Positions 1-9,800 of a stretch of 64,000 nucleotides of DNA are shown here, in pieces. Position numbers and translations under genes: made by a program. The notes below the pieces were generated by a model. It worked only from the letters and a program-made list of their open reading frames with translations, was not told where the DNA came from and searched no databases. Source of the DNA: Paenibacillus harenae DSM 16969 (GTDB lineage Bacteria > Bacillota > Bacilli > Paenibacillales > Paenibacillaceae); assembly GCF_000422465.1 (NCBI RefSeq), contig NZ_KE383843.1:124001-188000 (forward strand), read 5' to 3'. Every line of letters begins with the position of its first letter. The first letter of the stretch is position 1.

Positions 1-772
1 CCCAGCCAACTGCAAATACATTCATTCCTCGAATAAAAAAATCGCTGTCGACATCACCAAGATAATCAAGAGGTGTAGGCCCTTCCTTGATGAACGTTAA
101 TCCATCCTTGGACAAATGATCATTTACAACCAGTAGATTTCCATTCATAAACCTGCGTTCACGCCTGGAGAAAAGTCCTTTTCGAGTAAAAACAAGATTG
201 TCAAAGTCATCGGTCACATCGATAAACTCCACACTCTTCCATCCCATATGAACGGGCTCCAAAGGAAAGCTGTCCTGGTAATCATCCGTAAGCTCCTTGA
301 AATGCGCTCTCTTCGCTGGAGTAACCTCGGCTTTCTCTGCAGGAACAGGAAGGTTGACTCCATCCTTCAGACTGACATTAACAAAGGATCTTATTAAAGG
401 AGATGCCGGGTAAACGATATGGATCCATCTCACTGCACAATCCTTATATGCCAGACAAACTTCCACACGTAAGTGTTCTTTGGCAATGCCGCAATCATCA
501 TCCAGTTTGGCTTCGACCGTAAGACTTGAACGCTCACCATAAATAAAGGAAGAATGATAGAAAGCGTACTTTTGATTGACATTTGTTAACCAATCATGAG
601 TATCTTCCACCGTAAACCATTCTTTATTGGTTACTTTATTTAATAACGATATAACAGTCGGAATATCTTCTTTGACACTCCAAGTCCTTTCGAAGGTCTT
701 GTTCCCGATTTTAAGTGTATGACCTTCTAACAAAACATAACAATCCTCAAACGTATAATGATAATCTAGCAT
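1..772 (-). CDS. Partial putative glycoside hydrolase, GH36-like N-terminal part
   Basis: The first 257 codons of a gene that runs off the left edge of the window. The ATG at 772 follows AAAGGAG with a 7-nt spacer. There is no signal peptide, so the product should be cytoplasmic. The visible part is beta-rich and contains no catalytic motif. The stretch around residues 225-257 (FIKEGPTPLDY, then DFFIRGMNVFAVGW) resembles the end of the N-terminal sandwich of GH36-type alpha-galactosidase-like proteins, where a K-E-x-P...D-F...G pattern precedes the barrel; that assignment is inferred from memory of the family. The gene has its own promoter of the shared YesN-like type (793-858), which places it in the same regulon as the polysaccharide genes further along. 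It could equally belong to another multidomain glycosidase family. Confidence 0.5.
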   Translation of the reverse strand, partial: MLDYHYTFEDCYVLLEGHTLKIGNKTFERTWSVKEDIPTVISLLNKVTNKEWFTVEDTHDWLTNVNQKYAFYHSSFIYGERSSLTVEAKLDDDCGIAKEHLRVEVCLAYKDCAVRWIHIVYPASPLIRSFVNVSLKDGVNLPVPAEKAEVTPAKRAHFKELTDDYQDSFPLEPVHMGWKSVEFIDVTDDFDNLVFTRKGLFSRRERRFMNGNLLVVNDHLSKDGLTFIKEGPTPLDYLGDVDSDFFIRGMNVFAVGW

Positions 773-792
773 AGAACCACTCCTTTTATACC

Positions 793-858
793 AACATACC
801 GATTGCATGCTTGAAAGTATAGAACGCAGTTTTAAGATTCGAAATGTTCGTTTAAGAA
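793..858 (-). promoter_or_regulatory. Regulon promoter for the gene starting at 772
   Basis: On the minus strand there are two half-sites, CTTAAACGAACA and CTTAAAACTGCG, 20 bp apart (their TTAAG complements lie at 852-856 and 832-836). They are followed by 32 bp and a TATGTT -10 box (793-798). No good -35 is seen, as expected of an activator-dependent promoter. About 75 bp here align closely with the promoter of the gene starting at 10947, down to GGTATGTTG. Confidence 0.6.
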
Positions 859-872
859 CATTGCGCTAGAAT

Positions 873-916
873 GCAAAAGAGCCGTCTAACATGTCAGCAC
901 ATGTTAAGACGGCTCT
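873..916 (-). terminator. Rho-independent terminator of the beta-helix/discoidin gene
   Basis: A long inverted repeat, AGAGCCGTCT(T)AACATGT, has a 4-nt loop and one bulge. It is followed on the minus strand by TTTT. It lies directly downstream of the stop at 926. Confidence 0.8.
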
Positions 917-925
917 GCTTACATC

Positions 926-2689
926 TTATTGATAAGCTCTAAAATCGTTAATTTGCCACCATGCGTTATTGTTCGTATTGATAGCTACTACAATATACCG
1001 TCCTGTCGTTGCAGGGAACGTTAAATCAATAACAGGGTTCGAATTATTCGTTAATGTCGCCACAACCGTTCCCCAAGTAAAGTCGTTCGACACGTAAACA
1101 TTGACTCCTCTTGGGTAGTTATTCGAATCGGATGAGAGGAATTTGATTCGGCTTACTTGCTGCGGGGATCCCATATCGATACGGAACCATTGCCCCTGAC
1201 TCATGCTTGCGCCTGAGTAATACGCGGTATTCATGTCATTATCGATTGCGTTGGTTGGATACATGCCTGTACTGCCTGAGGAAGCCACCGTCCAATTGGT
1301 CCGGGAGATTTCTCCGCCTCCCTGTAATTCATATGCTCCGCGATCCACAGCACCTCCTACTGGCCGCGGATTATAGGCGAAGTCATTGGATGGGGCTAAG
1401 TTACTCGTACCTGAATTGATAGCCGGCGACCCTGACTGCAAGTGGAAGTCCCCTCCTGCTGGGTTGACATAGAGCGGATTCCCGACGATATCGTTAGGTC
1501 CGGTTACAGCAGGCGTTCCATTGTAGTAGAGATTATAATTGTAAGTGACATTGCTGTTACTCCCATTTGGGTTTACAGCCCTGCCTGAGCGAGCATACAT
1601 CACATTATTGTACAGCTTCACATTCGTGCTGCCTTGCGCATAGATTTCGCCATAATTGAGCTGCGAGGAATTTTGATAAGAGCTGTTGTTAATGATGTCA
1701 ACATTCGCGCTGGAGTAGGAGTGAATCCCTGAGCCGCCATTTAGATAAACAAGATTATTGGTTACGAGGGTTTTACCGGTATAGGGGGCTAATCTTCCAT
1801 TAAGCTGCGTATTCTTATTGTCATCGATAATGATCCCGTTACCGTCTGAATAGGCCTCATGCTTAGCCCATTTCACAAGGGTTTTGTTGTTATAGACGCG
1901 ATTGTTTCTAACGATATTCTTATAAGCGGATGTGTTGTTGTCGGAATTATAGGAGTGGAATACACTAATGCCGCTTGTTGCGTAGATCGTAAACCATGAG
2001 GTATTGTAAACCGTGTTGTTGTCGATATAGATATGGTCTGATTCCTCCGATACGATCCCCCCGCCCGGAACATCATGAACCATATTATTCGCAATTGCAA
2101 TATGCTTCGGATTCGGGCTATTGGCATCGGTTGGTCTAATATAAATGCCGTTTGTATTGGTTTGCGCCATATAGTCCCAATTCACCGTTCCGGCGTCTTT
2201 ATTCTGCATATAGTGATTGTATCTGGCTTCTCCCGCACTAAGTGAAAGATTCGCATTGTTGCCTTCGATCTCGAACCCTTCGATCCGAATATAGGAAGCG
2301 CTTCGAATGAGGATATGATTCCATGCTGTGCTCGTATGGAGCTTAGGCTTGTGGCCCGGATAAGCTTTGTAAGTAATATACTCGCCGGGAGCCCCAGACC
2401 GCGTCACGATAAACACGCCTTGATTGCTTGTCTCGTTATAGGTGCCGTTCATCACGTAGACTGTGTCACCGGGGTTCGTTCTGTCCGCGGCATATTGAAT
2501 CGTTCGATAGGGTGTCGATGGATCTGTCCCATATCCGCTTGCATTTTGCCCGGAAGGACTGACATAATACGTAGTCCCCGCAGCATGCGCTTCTTGTAGT
2601 GAGAGAGTCGACAGATTCACACTCATCAGGATAAAGACCAGGATAACTAACGGGAGAAACGTCCTTTTTGATCGATTAGCAGTCATCAT
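926..2689 (-). CDS. Secreted right-handed beta-helix protein with C-terminal F5/8 type C domain
   Basis: A 587-residue exported protein. The signal peptide ends near AHA-A (about residue 36). Residues 40-455 form a DUF1565/pectate-lyase-like parallel beta-helix, with the opening YYVSPSG, PGDTVYVMNGTY and many N-N-x-V/I rungs. Residues 465-587 are a discoidin-type (CBM32-like) domain. The reading frame is open from a TTG at 2701, but GGAGG (2695-2699) sits inside that extension and correctly precedes ATG ATG at 2689/2686, so 2689 is preferred. The beta-helix is a paralogue of the one in the 1378-residue protein at 6811-10947 (shared patterns AGE/QGE...NW and TNTNGI). The likely role is binding or cleaving an acidic polysaccharide outside the cell; no catalytic residues can be assigned. 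A cre-like site lies upstream at 2823-2836. Confidence 0.85.
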   Translation of the reverse strand: MMTANRSKRTFLPLVILVFILMSVNLSTLSLQEAHAAGTTYYVSPSGQNASGYGTDPSTPYRTIQYAADRTNPGDTVYVMNGTYNETSNQGVFIVTRSGAPGEYITYKAYPGHKPKLHTSTAWNHILIRSASYIRIEGFEIEGNNANLSLSAGEARYNHYMQNKDAGTVNWDYMAQTNTNGIYIRPTDANSPNPKHIAIANNMVHDVPGGGIVSEESDHIYIDNNTVYNTSWFTIYATSGISVFHSYNSDNNTSAYKNIVRNNRVYNNKTLVKWAKHEAYSDGNGIIIDDNKNTQLNGRLAPYTGKTLVTNNLVYLNGGSGIHSYSSANVDIINNSSYQNSSQLNYGEIYAQGSTNVKLYNNVMYARSGRAVNPNGSNSNVTYNYNLYYNGTPAVTGPNDIVGNPLYVNPAGGDFHLQSGSPAINSGTSNLAPSNDFAYNPRPVGGAVDRGAYELQGGGEISRTNWTVASSGSTGMYPTNAIDNDMNTAYYSGASMSQGQWFRIDMGSPQQVSRIKFLSSDSNNYPRGVNVYVSNDFTWGTVVATLTNNSNPVIDLTFPATTGRYIVVAINTNNNAWWQINDFRAYQ

Positions 2690-2822
2690 GATAACCTCCA
2701 ATATTTAATTTTTTAGAATAAAAATACCTTGACGCCTTTTCCCCTCCTTATGGACAGAGTATTTATATAATCATCTGAAAACAGGCCAAAGCAACTACTC
2801 TAGCCTGCCTCCAAATGTGAAT

Positions 2823-2836
2823 AGAAAGCGCTTACT
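2823..2836. promoter_or_regulatory. Candidate CcpA (cre) site
   Basis: AGAAAGCGCTTACT matches the cre consensus TGWAANCGNTNWCA at 12 of 14 positions; only the first and last bases differ. It lies between the split GH8 gene and the beta-helix gene, about 135 bp before the start at 2689, so catabolite repression or a roadblock there is plausible. Confidence 0.45.
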
Positions 2837-2856
2837 ACAACTTCGTTTATTTCCCC

Positions 2857-4638
2857 CTATTTCTCTGTCATAACCTCATAAATATAGCCCTCGCTAGTAT
2901 TCCCGGCAGCGTCCTTGGCCACTATTTTGAAGACGTATTCCGTCTGTGGCGTCAAATCGGTTACCGTAAAGGAGGTATTCGTAAGCGGAACCGGATTTAC
3001 TTTTTCCGTACCTTTGTACACATCATAGGTAATGGTTCCCTTCGTATCATCGTCCGTTGATGGTTCCCATTCCAGCGTCACACGATCCTTTTTGATCTTG
3101 GTTGGCTTCAAAAAAAAAGGTTTGGACGGAGGAGTGACGTCCGTCGCGGTTGTAGATGCAAGGAATACATTGCTGGTCGAGGTATTCCCGGATTTGTCCT
3201 TGGCTACGATTTTGATGGAATATGCTGTTGCCTGTTTAAGATCATTAATTCTGTATCCGCTTGTAAAATAGATGTCTTCCGTATTGACTTTCTTATCGTC
3301 GACATACACATCGTATGCCAAGCTTCCATTCATATCGTTGTCGGCAGCTTGACTCCAGCCTAATATTAGGCTGTTCAACGAAGCGGCTCTCACACGAAGC
3401 CCTGTCGGTTGAGCCGGTGGGGTTGTATCTGCAACAGTAGAAGCTTTAACGGTGTCGCTGTAAGTTTTGTTGCCAGCTCTATCCCTCGCTATTACTGTAA
3501 AGCTATATTCGATTCCTGGGTCCAGGTAATCGATCTTGGCACTCGTATTCTTCGTCACATGGATGAGGGATGAACCTCTTGTGATCTCATAAGTAACCTC
3601 GCTTTGATCGTCGGCAGCAGCATCCCAAGCAAGATCAATGGTGCCCAAAGTCTGTCCGGTCACCGTAACATTCAACGGCTTGGAAGGCGGTGTTGCATCC
3701 GTCGGCGTTATTTCTGGCAGCGTATCTTTCGGATATGGCTTTTCGTCATAGAAATTAGGCATGTTGCCGGTAAGCACCAGCATGCTCATAACCATTACAG
3801 TATCCTGAAAATACCCGCCCGGCCAATCGGTCGTCGGCTCCAGGGTTCTCAAATAATTGTACATCAGATCGAGCGAAGCCTGATTCGATGAATCCACCAT
3901 AGCAGCTACGGCCATCGGGCCTACCATGTTCCGCGGGCTATAGTATGTCGCTCTGTTCGAACCATCGATATTATAGCTGGCGTAAGTGTTTTCCGGTTTA
4001 CCCTCGATTTTCTCGATAAACCATTTCACATTACGGTCTGGGAAGTCATGGGCCAAAGCGCTAGCAGTTCCGTTCCATAGGAAGTCCTGTCCGACTCTCC
4101 ACGGGATTCGACTCGCATCGAAGCCATAATTCGTATCTCCCCCCGAATAAGTAGCCTCCCCGTTCGTTAATGTCCACTGATAAGGCACCAAACCCGTATT
4201 GGGATTCAAATGATAGTAATGACTGAACATATCGTACGCTGCTTCCACGGCTTTATCCCAGCGCTCATCGCCTGTCACTTCACCAAACAGCTTGAACCAG
4301 GCAGGAATTTCGTATGAGCTGATGACGGATGAAGTGGTGTTGATCCCTTTCTTCACGATGTAAGAAGGCTTATAGATAAGATGCTCCATGATATTCGCGA
4401 TAATCTTCTGGGCTTCTTCCATATAATTAATTTCACCTTTGCTGCCCCATTGCTTATGGGCCATCAGCAAGGCAAGCGCCACATCAATATCCCCATCCGG
4501 TGCTACATATGGATCCACGGTGTTGCCATCCTTATCGATCTTCCATGCCATTAAATAGTAACCCGGTGTAATGTGGCTCTTATAGTAGCGATACAGCGCA
4601 TCAAAATCGCTGTGGCCGCTATTGCTGGAATTAGCCAT
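2857..4638 (-). CDS. GH8 glycosidase, C-terminal part, with three fibronectin type III domains
   Basis: 593 codons in the same frame as the open reading frame at 4639-5007, separated from it only by the TAA at 4639-4641. Residues 1-305 are the rest of the GH8 (alpha/alpha)6 barrel, including DGDIDVALAL (conserved aspartates) and the DWPGGYFQD segment. Residues 325-400, 410-500 and 505-593 are three FN3 domains typical of secreted Gram-positive glycosidases. The part has no signal peptide and lacks the general acid, which sits in the upstream fragment. The ATG just after the TAA has no ribosome binding site, so this part is probably not made as an independent enzyme. GH8 members act on xylan, lichenan, cellulose or chitosan; the substrate cannot be told here. 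Together with the upstream part the ancestral protein was about 716 residues. Confidence 0.85.
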   Translation of the reverse strand: MANSSNSGHSDFDALYRYYKSHITPGYYLMAWKIDKDGNTVDPYVAPDGDIDVALALLMAHKQWGSKGEINYMEEAQKIIANIMEHLIYKPSYIVKKGINTTSSVISSYEIPAWFKLFGEVTGDERWDKAVEAAYDMFSHYYHLNPNTGLVPYQWTLTNGEATYSGGDTNYGFDASRIPWRVGQDFLWNGTASALAHDFPDRNVKWFIEKIEGKPENTYASYNIDGSNRATYYSPRNMVGPMAVAAMVDSSNQASLDLMYNYLRTLEPTTDWPGGYFQDTVMVMSMLVLTGNMPNFYDEKPYPKDTLPEITPTDATPPSKPLNVTVTGQTLGTIDLAWDAAADDQSEVTYEITRGSSLIHVTKNTSAKIDYLDPGIEYSFTVIARDRAGNKTYSDTVKASTVADTTPPAQPTGLRVRAASLNSLILGWSQAADNDMNGSLAYDVYVDDKKVNTEDIYFTSGYRINDLKQATAYSIKIVAKDKSGNTSTSNVFLASTTATDVTPPSKPFFLKPTKIKKDRVTLEWEPSTDDDTKGTITYDVYKGTEKVNPVPLTNTSFTVTDLTPQTEYVFKIVAKDAAGNTSEGYIYEVMTEK

Positions 4639-5007
4639 TTAGACGGAGATAAGCATGCCATAGCCCATCCCTTCTGAAGCCGTTCCATGCTTGTAGCTGC
4701 CATCACTTCTCACCCGAAGCTCTCCTGGATTTTTGGTACCCTCGGAGGTCAGATAGAGATATCTCCATTTTGTATACAAATTCTGCATATCCCGATTCAG
4801 CGTATCCCGGTCGAGGCTCGGCATGATGCCGTGCGGATACGTCGTATTATGAGGAAAAGGATACTTCTCCTCGCCGGACTTAGGGGCGGCATATCCCGCA
4901 GCAGATCCAGTGCCGGCTAAGGAACCTATCGCGGCAAGTGTGACGATGAGTGCATAGAGCAAGGCTTTAAACCCCGCTCCGTACCGTTTATTGTTGAAAG
5001 TGCTCAT
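4639..5007 (-). CDS. GH8 glycosidase, N-terminal part ending at an in-frame TAA
   Basis: 122 residues: a signal peptide (cleavage near AAGYA-AP, about residues 36-41), then the first helices of a GH8 barrel and the signature SEGMGYGM, whose glutamate (E112) is the family general acid. The start ATG at 5007 follows GGAGG with a 7-nt spacer and lies 2 nt after the stop of the cohesin/SLH gene. The frame then stops at TAA (4641-4639) and continues without any shift into the rest of the domain. One base change from TAT or TAC would restore it. It is therefore a nonsense-broken gene or a sequencing error; the short product alone would not be active. Confidence 0.85.
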   Translation of the reverse strand: MSTFNNKRYGAGFKALLYALIVTLAAIGSLAGTGSAAGYAAPKSGEEKYPFPHNTTYPHGIMPSLDRDTLNRDMQNLYTKWRYLYLTSEGTKNPGELRVRSDGSYKHGTASEGMGYGMLISV

Positions 5008-5009
5008 TA

Positions 5010-6734
5010 TTACACCTCCATCAGTTTGTTATAGATCTTGTAAAGAACGATAGCCATCTCTGCTCTTGTCGCAGTCGATTGCGGCTGGATCGCGCTTCCT
5101 TTCCCTTGAATGATTCCCTCGCTGACTAGCGTGATTACAGCGTCCCGGGCATAAGAGGAGATCAGAGCTTGATCCTGGAACCGATTCAGCTCCGCGTCAT
5201 TTGCAGCGGACAGCACGATACCCGCAGCTTCCATCGCCCTCATAGACAGGACCATCATTTCCTGCCTGGTGACAGGCTGCATGGGATGGAATTGATTGTT
5301 CCCCTTACCCAAGGCAATACCCAGTTTCTTCGCAATGGCTACCGGCTCGCCGTAATAATCCGAGCTCTTCACATCCGCGAAGCTGGCATCCGCCTTTGTC
5401 TCCGCATGTAATCCTAAGGCTCTGACCAGCAAGGTAACGAGTTCGGCTCTTGTCAGCTGCTGATCCGGCGCATAATTCGAATCAGAAACCCCTTGAATGA
5501 TACCCTTGGAGGCCAACACTTCAATTTCCCACTGTGCCCAAGCATAGCCTGCCAGGTCTCTGAAGCTCTTAATATCGAAAACCACCGCATATTGGCTGAA
5601 GTGAGTAACCGTAAAGGTTACCCGTCCTGTATCCGGGTTATATCGACCTGACGGTATTCTGATGACTTCACCCTCATTATCGATATACCAAATGACAATA
5701 TGCTCCGGCCTCATCAATTCCTCAGCCGTAGGCTCATAGTTCATCGAAATCGTGATCGGGGCCTGATGATTATTCCAATGGACAGGCTTTCCGTCGATCG
5801 AAAGCTCCAGATCTACGACCGGTTTGTCCTTCAGCTTGTTCTTGAGCGATTGACTTAAGCGCGAGGTATCCGCCGCGGCGATGCGAAGCTCGATCTGTGA
5901 CGCGTCTTGCATTTCATTCGCTTCAAAGACCGTATCCGGCAGGGTCACGGCGGCGATTGCAGACTGAACCTCCAAGCTTCTTGCCCCGCTCCGCCCTTTG
6001 AAGAAATCTGCCGGAATGCTAAGCTCGTACTCATTCGCTCCCTCTTGCGCCGTCATCTCGATGATCGCTTTTCGTTTACCGGAAGCGCTTGGCGCCGAAG
6101 CAGAAAAAAGCTGCTCCAGAATGTCTTGGGCTACGCTTGCTATTGCTGCCCGGCCATCCAGCACGATGTGGGGTACCGCCCTGTTTCCATTAACAAGTGC
6201 AGGAGGTGGAATCGTCACTGAGCCCAGGCCTAATTGCGGATCATTCGCAGGAGTCACCTTTACTGTAGCGGATACATTCGGGCTTTGTTCCGTCGTACGC
6301 AATCCGCCATCTACGGACTTTAATGAGGTCCATTCCACCACGGCATCCCCTGTATGTCCGATCGCTTCAAACACAAGCTGATACAGTGCCGTTTGACCAT
6401 TTTCCAGAGGCTTCTCCCCAATCTTCGTATGAGCCACTATGATGTGATTTCCCTCTACGATAGGGGGAACACTGAATCCGGAGAACATCGCCTCAGACTC
6501 TTCGCTGATCAGCCTTAGTCTCGTTGAATCATAAGTGAATGCGGCTTCGAACCCGTATAGGTCGGTTACCTTGCCCGATGCCGTCACAATGATCTTTCCT
6601 TGATGGCCAACCGTTCTCTTGTCCATGCTTAGGACAAAATCTTGCTGAGCTGCCGCGTGCGAATGGAGCGGCGGAATCGTATAAAACAACATAATTGCGG
6701 CGAGCATAAGCAGCCCGATCCGATAATGCCTCAT
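5010..6734 (-). CDS. Cohesin-like domain protein with three C-terminal SLH domains (surface anchor)
   Basis: A 574-residue exported protein. Residues 1-28 are a signal peptide. About 31-165 form a cohesin-like beta-sandwich (VLSMDKRTVGHQGKIIVTAS..., GFEAAFTYDSTRLRLI). Residues 170-395 are a beta-rich spacer ending in the common pre-SLH motif FTVTHFSQYAVVF. Residues 398-574 hold three SLH domains (FRDLAGYAWAQWEI, FADVKSSDYYGEPVA, FQDQALISSYARDAV) that bind pyruvylated secondary wall polymer. The architecture is that of an anchoring scaffoldin reduced to one cohesin. It lies directly downstream of a gene whose product ends in a dockerin, which suggests partnership, although pairing specificity cannot be read from sequence. 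ATG at 6734 follows AGAGAGG. The spacer has the same fold pattern as the pre-SLH region of the GH53 protein at 52921-57669. Confidence 0.85.
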   Translation of the reverse strand: MRHYRIGLLMLAAIMLFYTIPPLHSHAAAQQDFVLSMDKRTVGHQGKIIVTASGKVTDLYGFEAAFTYDSTRLRLISEESEAMFSGFSVPPIVEGNHIIVAHTKIGEKPLENGQTALYQLVFEAIGHTGDAVVEWTSLKSVDGGLRTTEQSPNVSATVKVTPANDPQLGLGSVTIPPPALVNGNRAVPHIVLDGRAAIASVAQDILEQLFSASAPSASGKRKAIIEMTAQEGANEYELSIPADFFKGRSGARSLEVQSAIAAVTLPDTVFEANEMQDASQIELRIAAADTSRLSQSLKNKLKDKPVVDLELSIDGKPVHWNNHQAPITISMNYEPTAEELMRPEHIVIWYIDNEGEVIRIPSGRYNPDTGRVTFTVTHFSQYAVVFDIKSFRDLAGYAWAQWEIEVLASKGIIQGVSDSNYAPDQQLTRAELVTLLVRALGLHAETKADASFADVKSSDYYGEPVAIAKKLGIALGKGNNQFHPMQPVTRQEMMVLSMRAMEAAGIVLSAANDAELNRFQDQALISSYARDAVITLVSEGIIQGKGSAIQPQSTATRAEMAIVLYKIYNKLMEV

Positions 6735-6770
6735 GAACGGACATCCTCTCTGTATAGGGGGAATGCGGAA

Positions 6771-6799
6771 GATGCGGACCTAACTTGTATGTCCGCATC
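6771..6799 (-). other. Intergenic stem-loop without U-tract
   Basis: GATGCGGAC and GTCCGCATC form a 9-bp stem around an 11-nt loop between the dockerin protein gene and the cohesin/SLH gene. No T-run follows on either strand, so it is more likely an mRNA-stabilising or attenuating hairpin inside the operon than a terminator. Confidence 0.4.
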
Positions 6800-6810
6800 T
6801 CCCATTACGT

Positions 6811-9800
6811 TTATTGTAGAATTAGCTGCGCAACCGCACTCAAATCTTCAATGCCAATGGCAGAATCACCGCTTAGATCCGCATGCTTCACCTGCTCCCA
6901 ATCGGCACTGCCCGAATTTTTCCCGTAATGAAGGGAAACAAACAACAGATCATGAATGTCAACCTTACCGTCGGCTGTGTTGCCTGGTCCATTCACATCT
7001 CCAGGAATTTGATTCGTTACAAGTAATTCCAATACCGCTGCATCCGAAACTATGATCTCATTGGCAGGATTCAATAATGTCGAATCTGTTCTAAGAACAA
7101 CGTTCGTTGGCGCAGATACCGCACTGGCTCTCACGGTAATTTCGAATAAATCACCGCTTGTCGTCACCGCTCCGCTCGGGCCGGCGCTCGCGCCAAGTAT
7201 ACGCAGCTTGCCTGGCTCACTCGTGCTCCATCCCGCAACCTCGAAGCCCGTTTTCAAGGAAACGACATCCAGAATCTCCATAGCATTCGCGTCATACGTA
7301 ATGGTCAAATCCTCTACGAAAACTTCCGCTCCATCATCATTCACTATGCCGTAGGTCAGTTTGAATTCATCGCCGCTTCTCACCACAGCTGGGCCGCTGA
7401 GCGTATCGGTTACTTGCGCAGCGCCAGTATCTCCGCCGGCAACCAGCTTCACTTCACCCCATCGAACAGTCGTGAGATGCGAATCATTCTTCTGATTGTT
7501 CCATTTGGCCACATTATCTCTTACTCCATCACCATTACCGTCATCGTTTACTTGTGCTTCAAAGCCGAGAATCTTACCGATTACTCCGTCAATTGTCGTT
7601 AATGGCAGTCTCGCTTCTACGATATATCCTCCGTCATCAATACTTGTTGCGGTCTCGAAACTATCAGGGGAAGATGTATTTTTGCCTTTTGTCGATCCGC
7701 TGCGTAAGTTCTCAAAATTCACGCGATAATGGCCGTCGTCGGATCCAAAGGTATCTGACTTCGCATTGTTCTCATCCAAGAAGAGCTCCACCGAATCTTG
7801 CTCCCAAACATTGCTGCTTGCGCTGCTTAGATGCGGGTCCGCAACCTCTGCAAGCACATAAAGATTATTCTCATCCCATAGCGCTCGTACCGTCGCTATT
7901 GCCGCCGGTTTGTTCGCATCGAAGAGCTTGCTCGTCTCAACGCTTGGCGTCGTTGCCCAGATCGCATCGATATCCCCGTCCATTTCAGGCGTACCATATG
8001 CGGCCTCCATTTGTTGCGTTACATCCGGTTGCGGCTCGACAATAACAATAACATCGTTTTCAATTGGGTTTTCACTTGTGTACGGAGTTTCGTACGCGCC
8101 GATATCGTATTTTGCGCCTTGCGGACGCGCATCGCCCGCATAATCGGTTTGCGGCGCTCTCGTTTGGGTGCCATAATCAATAGCAGGCGAATCCGATTGC
8201 AAGTGGAAATCATAATTTCCAGCTTCGAGAGATACGAATTTTGGATCTAACACACGATCGTTCGTGCCCATGACCTTAACTACACCGTTGAAATACACAT
8301 TATTGGCAAACACGTTATTATATCCGCTAATATCGTCATTGATCGGTTTGCCTGCACGACCGTAAACGATATTATTGAGAATGTTAATGTTCTCGCTAGC
8401 ATTTGCAAACAAATTCGCATAGTTCATATGAGGGCTGCGGCTGTTGTTGTATACGGTATTGTTAATAATGTCAACGTTCATAGATCTGTAGGTGTGAATA
8501 CCTGATCCGCCGTTCTCATACACAATGTTATTGGTTATGAGGGTCCGTCCTTTATATTCCTGGTTGACATCGTAGATGATGCCATTCCCGTCGGAATAGT
8601 TCATGGTACGATCCCATTTCACCTTCGTCTCATTGTCATACACGCGATTGTTGCGAATAATGATTTTGTAATCGGTCGTGTTACTATCTACATCATAGTT
8701 GCCTAGGAAACTGACACCGCTTGTCGCATACATCGTATACCAGCTGTTGCTGTGTATCTCATTGTTCTCAATCGTAATATAGTCTCCCTTGCCTCCAATG
8801 CCGCCACCGGCCATATGGTGAACATGATTGTTCCTTGCGATGATGTGATGACCATTAAAATCTATTCCATTCGTATTCGTCCGAGCGTATTCAGCCCAAT
8901 TCGTTCCGCCGGCGATTTTATCTTCATACACGGCTTCACCCTGCTCGAGCGTAAGGTTAAGATTGTTACCCTCGACTTCAAATCCATCGAAGATAATATA
9001 GTTAGCGGCAATAGCAACCATATTCCAAACCCCAGGTACATTATCAGGAAGAAGCAGCTTCGGCTTATTATTCGGATCATAGGCCGTATAAGTAATATAT
9101 TTGGCTTCCTGGTTGACTTGGTCGTATGCGCCAGACCTTGTAATATTCAGCCACCGGTCACTATGAGCAGTCGCGCGGTAAGTACCCGACATGACGTACA
9201 CCGTATCCCCCGGTTGCGTCAGGGATGCCGCTTTTTGAATCGTTAAGAAAGAGTTCTCCGGCGTTAAGCCGTTACTCAAATCCGATCCATTCGGGCTAAC
9301 GTAATAGTTCACGGGATCGCCGATATAAGGGGATTCCACATAAGGCGCCCCTGGATTAGGATTCGTTACCGGTGCAGTTCCCGCCGCAATGGATCCTGAT
9401 AATTCAATATCGTCAAGCAGAATCGTACTTGCCAGATGAGGTCCGTCCTTCACTGCTAAGTAAAAGGTTTGCAAACCTCCAATGTAAGGATCGCTCTGTA
9501 TCGGTTCACTGCTAACGACCTGAGAGTCATTGATGAACATGTCATAGCTTTGTGTGTCGACGTGAAAGACCAGCTTTATCTTGACAGCTTCATTCTCGTT
9601 CCACACCGCCCTCTCCGTCAATGCTCCTGCAGCTGTATTATTGGAACGAGCATAAATTTTCCCGTCTCTCGAAATAACATAGATTGGGCTTTTAATGGAG
9701 CCTGATGCATTCGTCAAATGAAAGATATAATCAGCGTTTAAATCTATGAGCTTCACTGTCTTCTCTAGCGTATAGCTATTCATCTTAACAGCCGTTAATC

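Noticed and set aside
4639..4641. Programmed readthrough or recoded stop in the GH8 gene
   Set aside because: The stop is TAA, the least readthrough-prone, and no recoding element or suppressor gene is visible; a point mutation or sequencing error is simpler.
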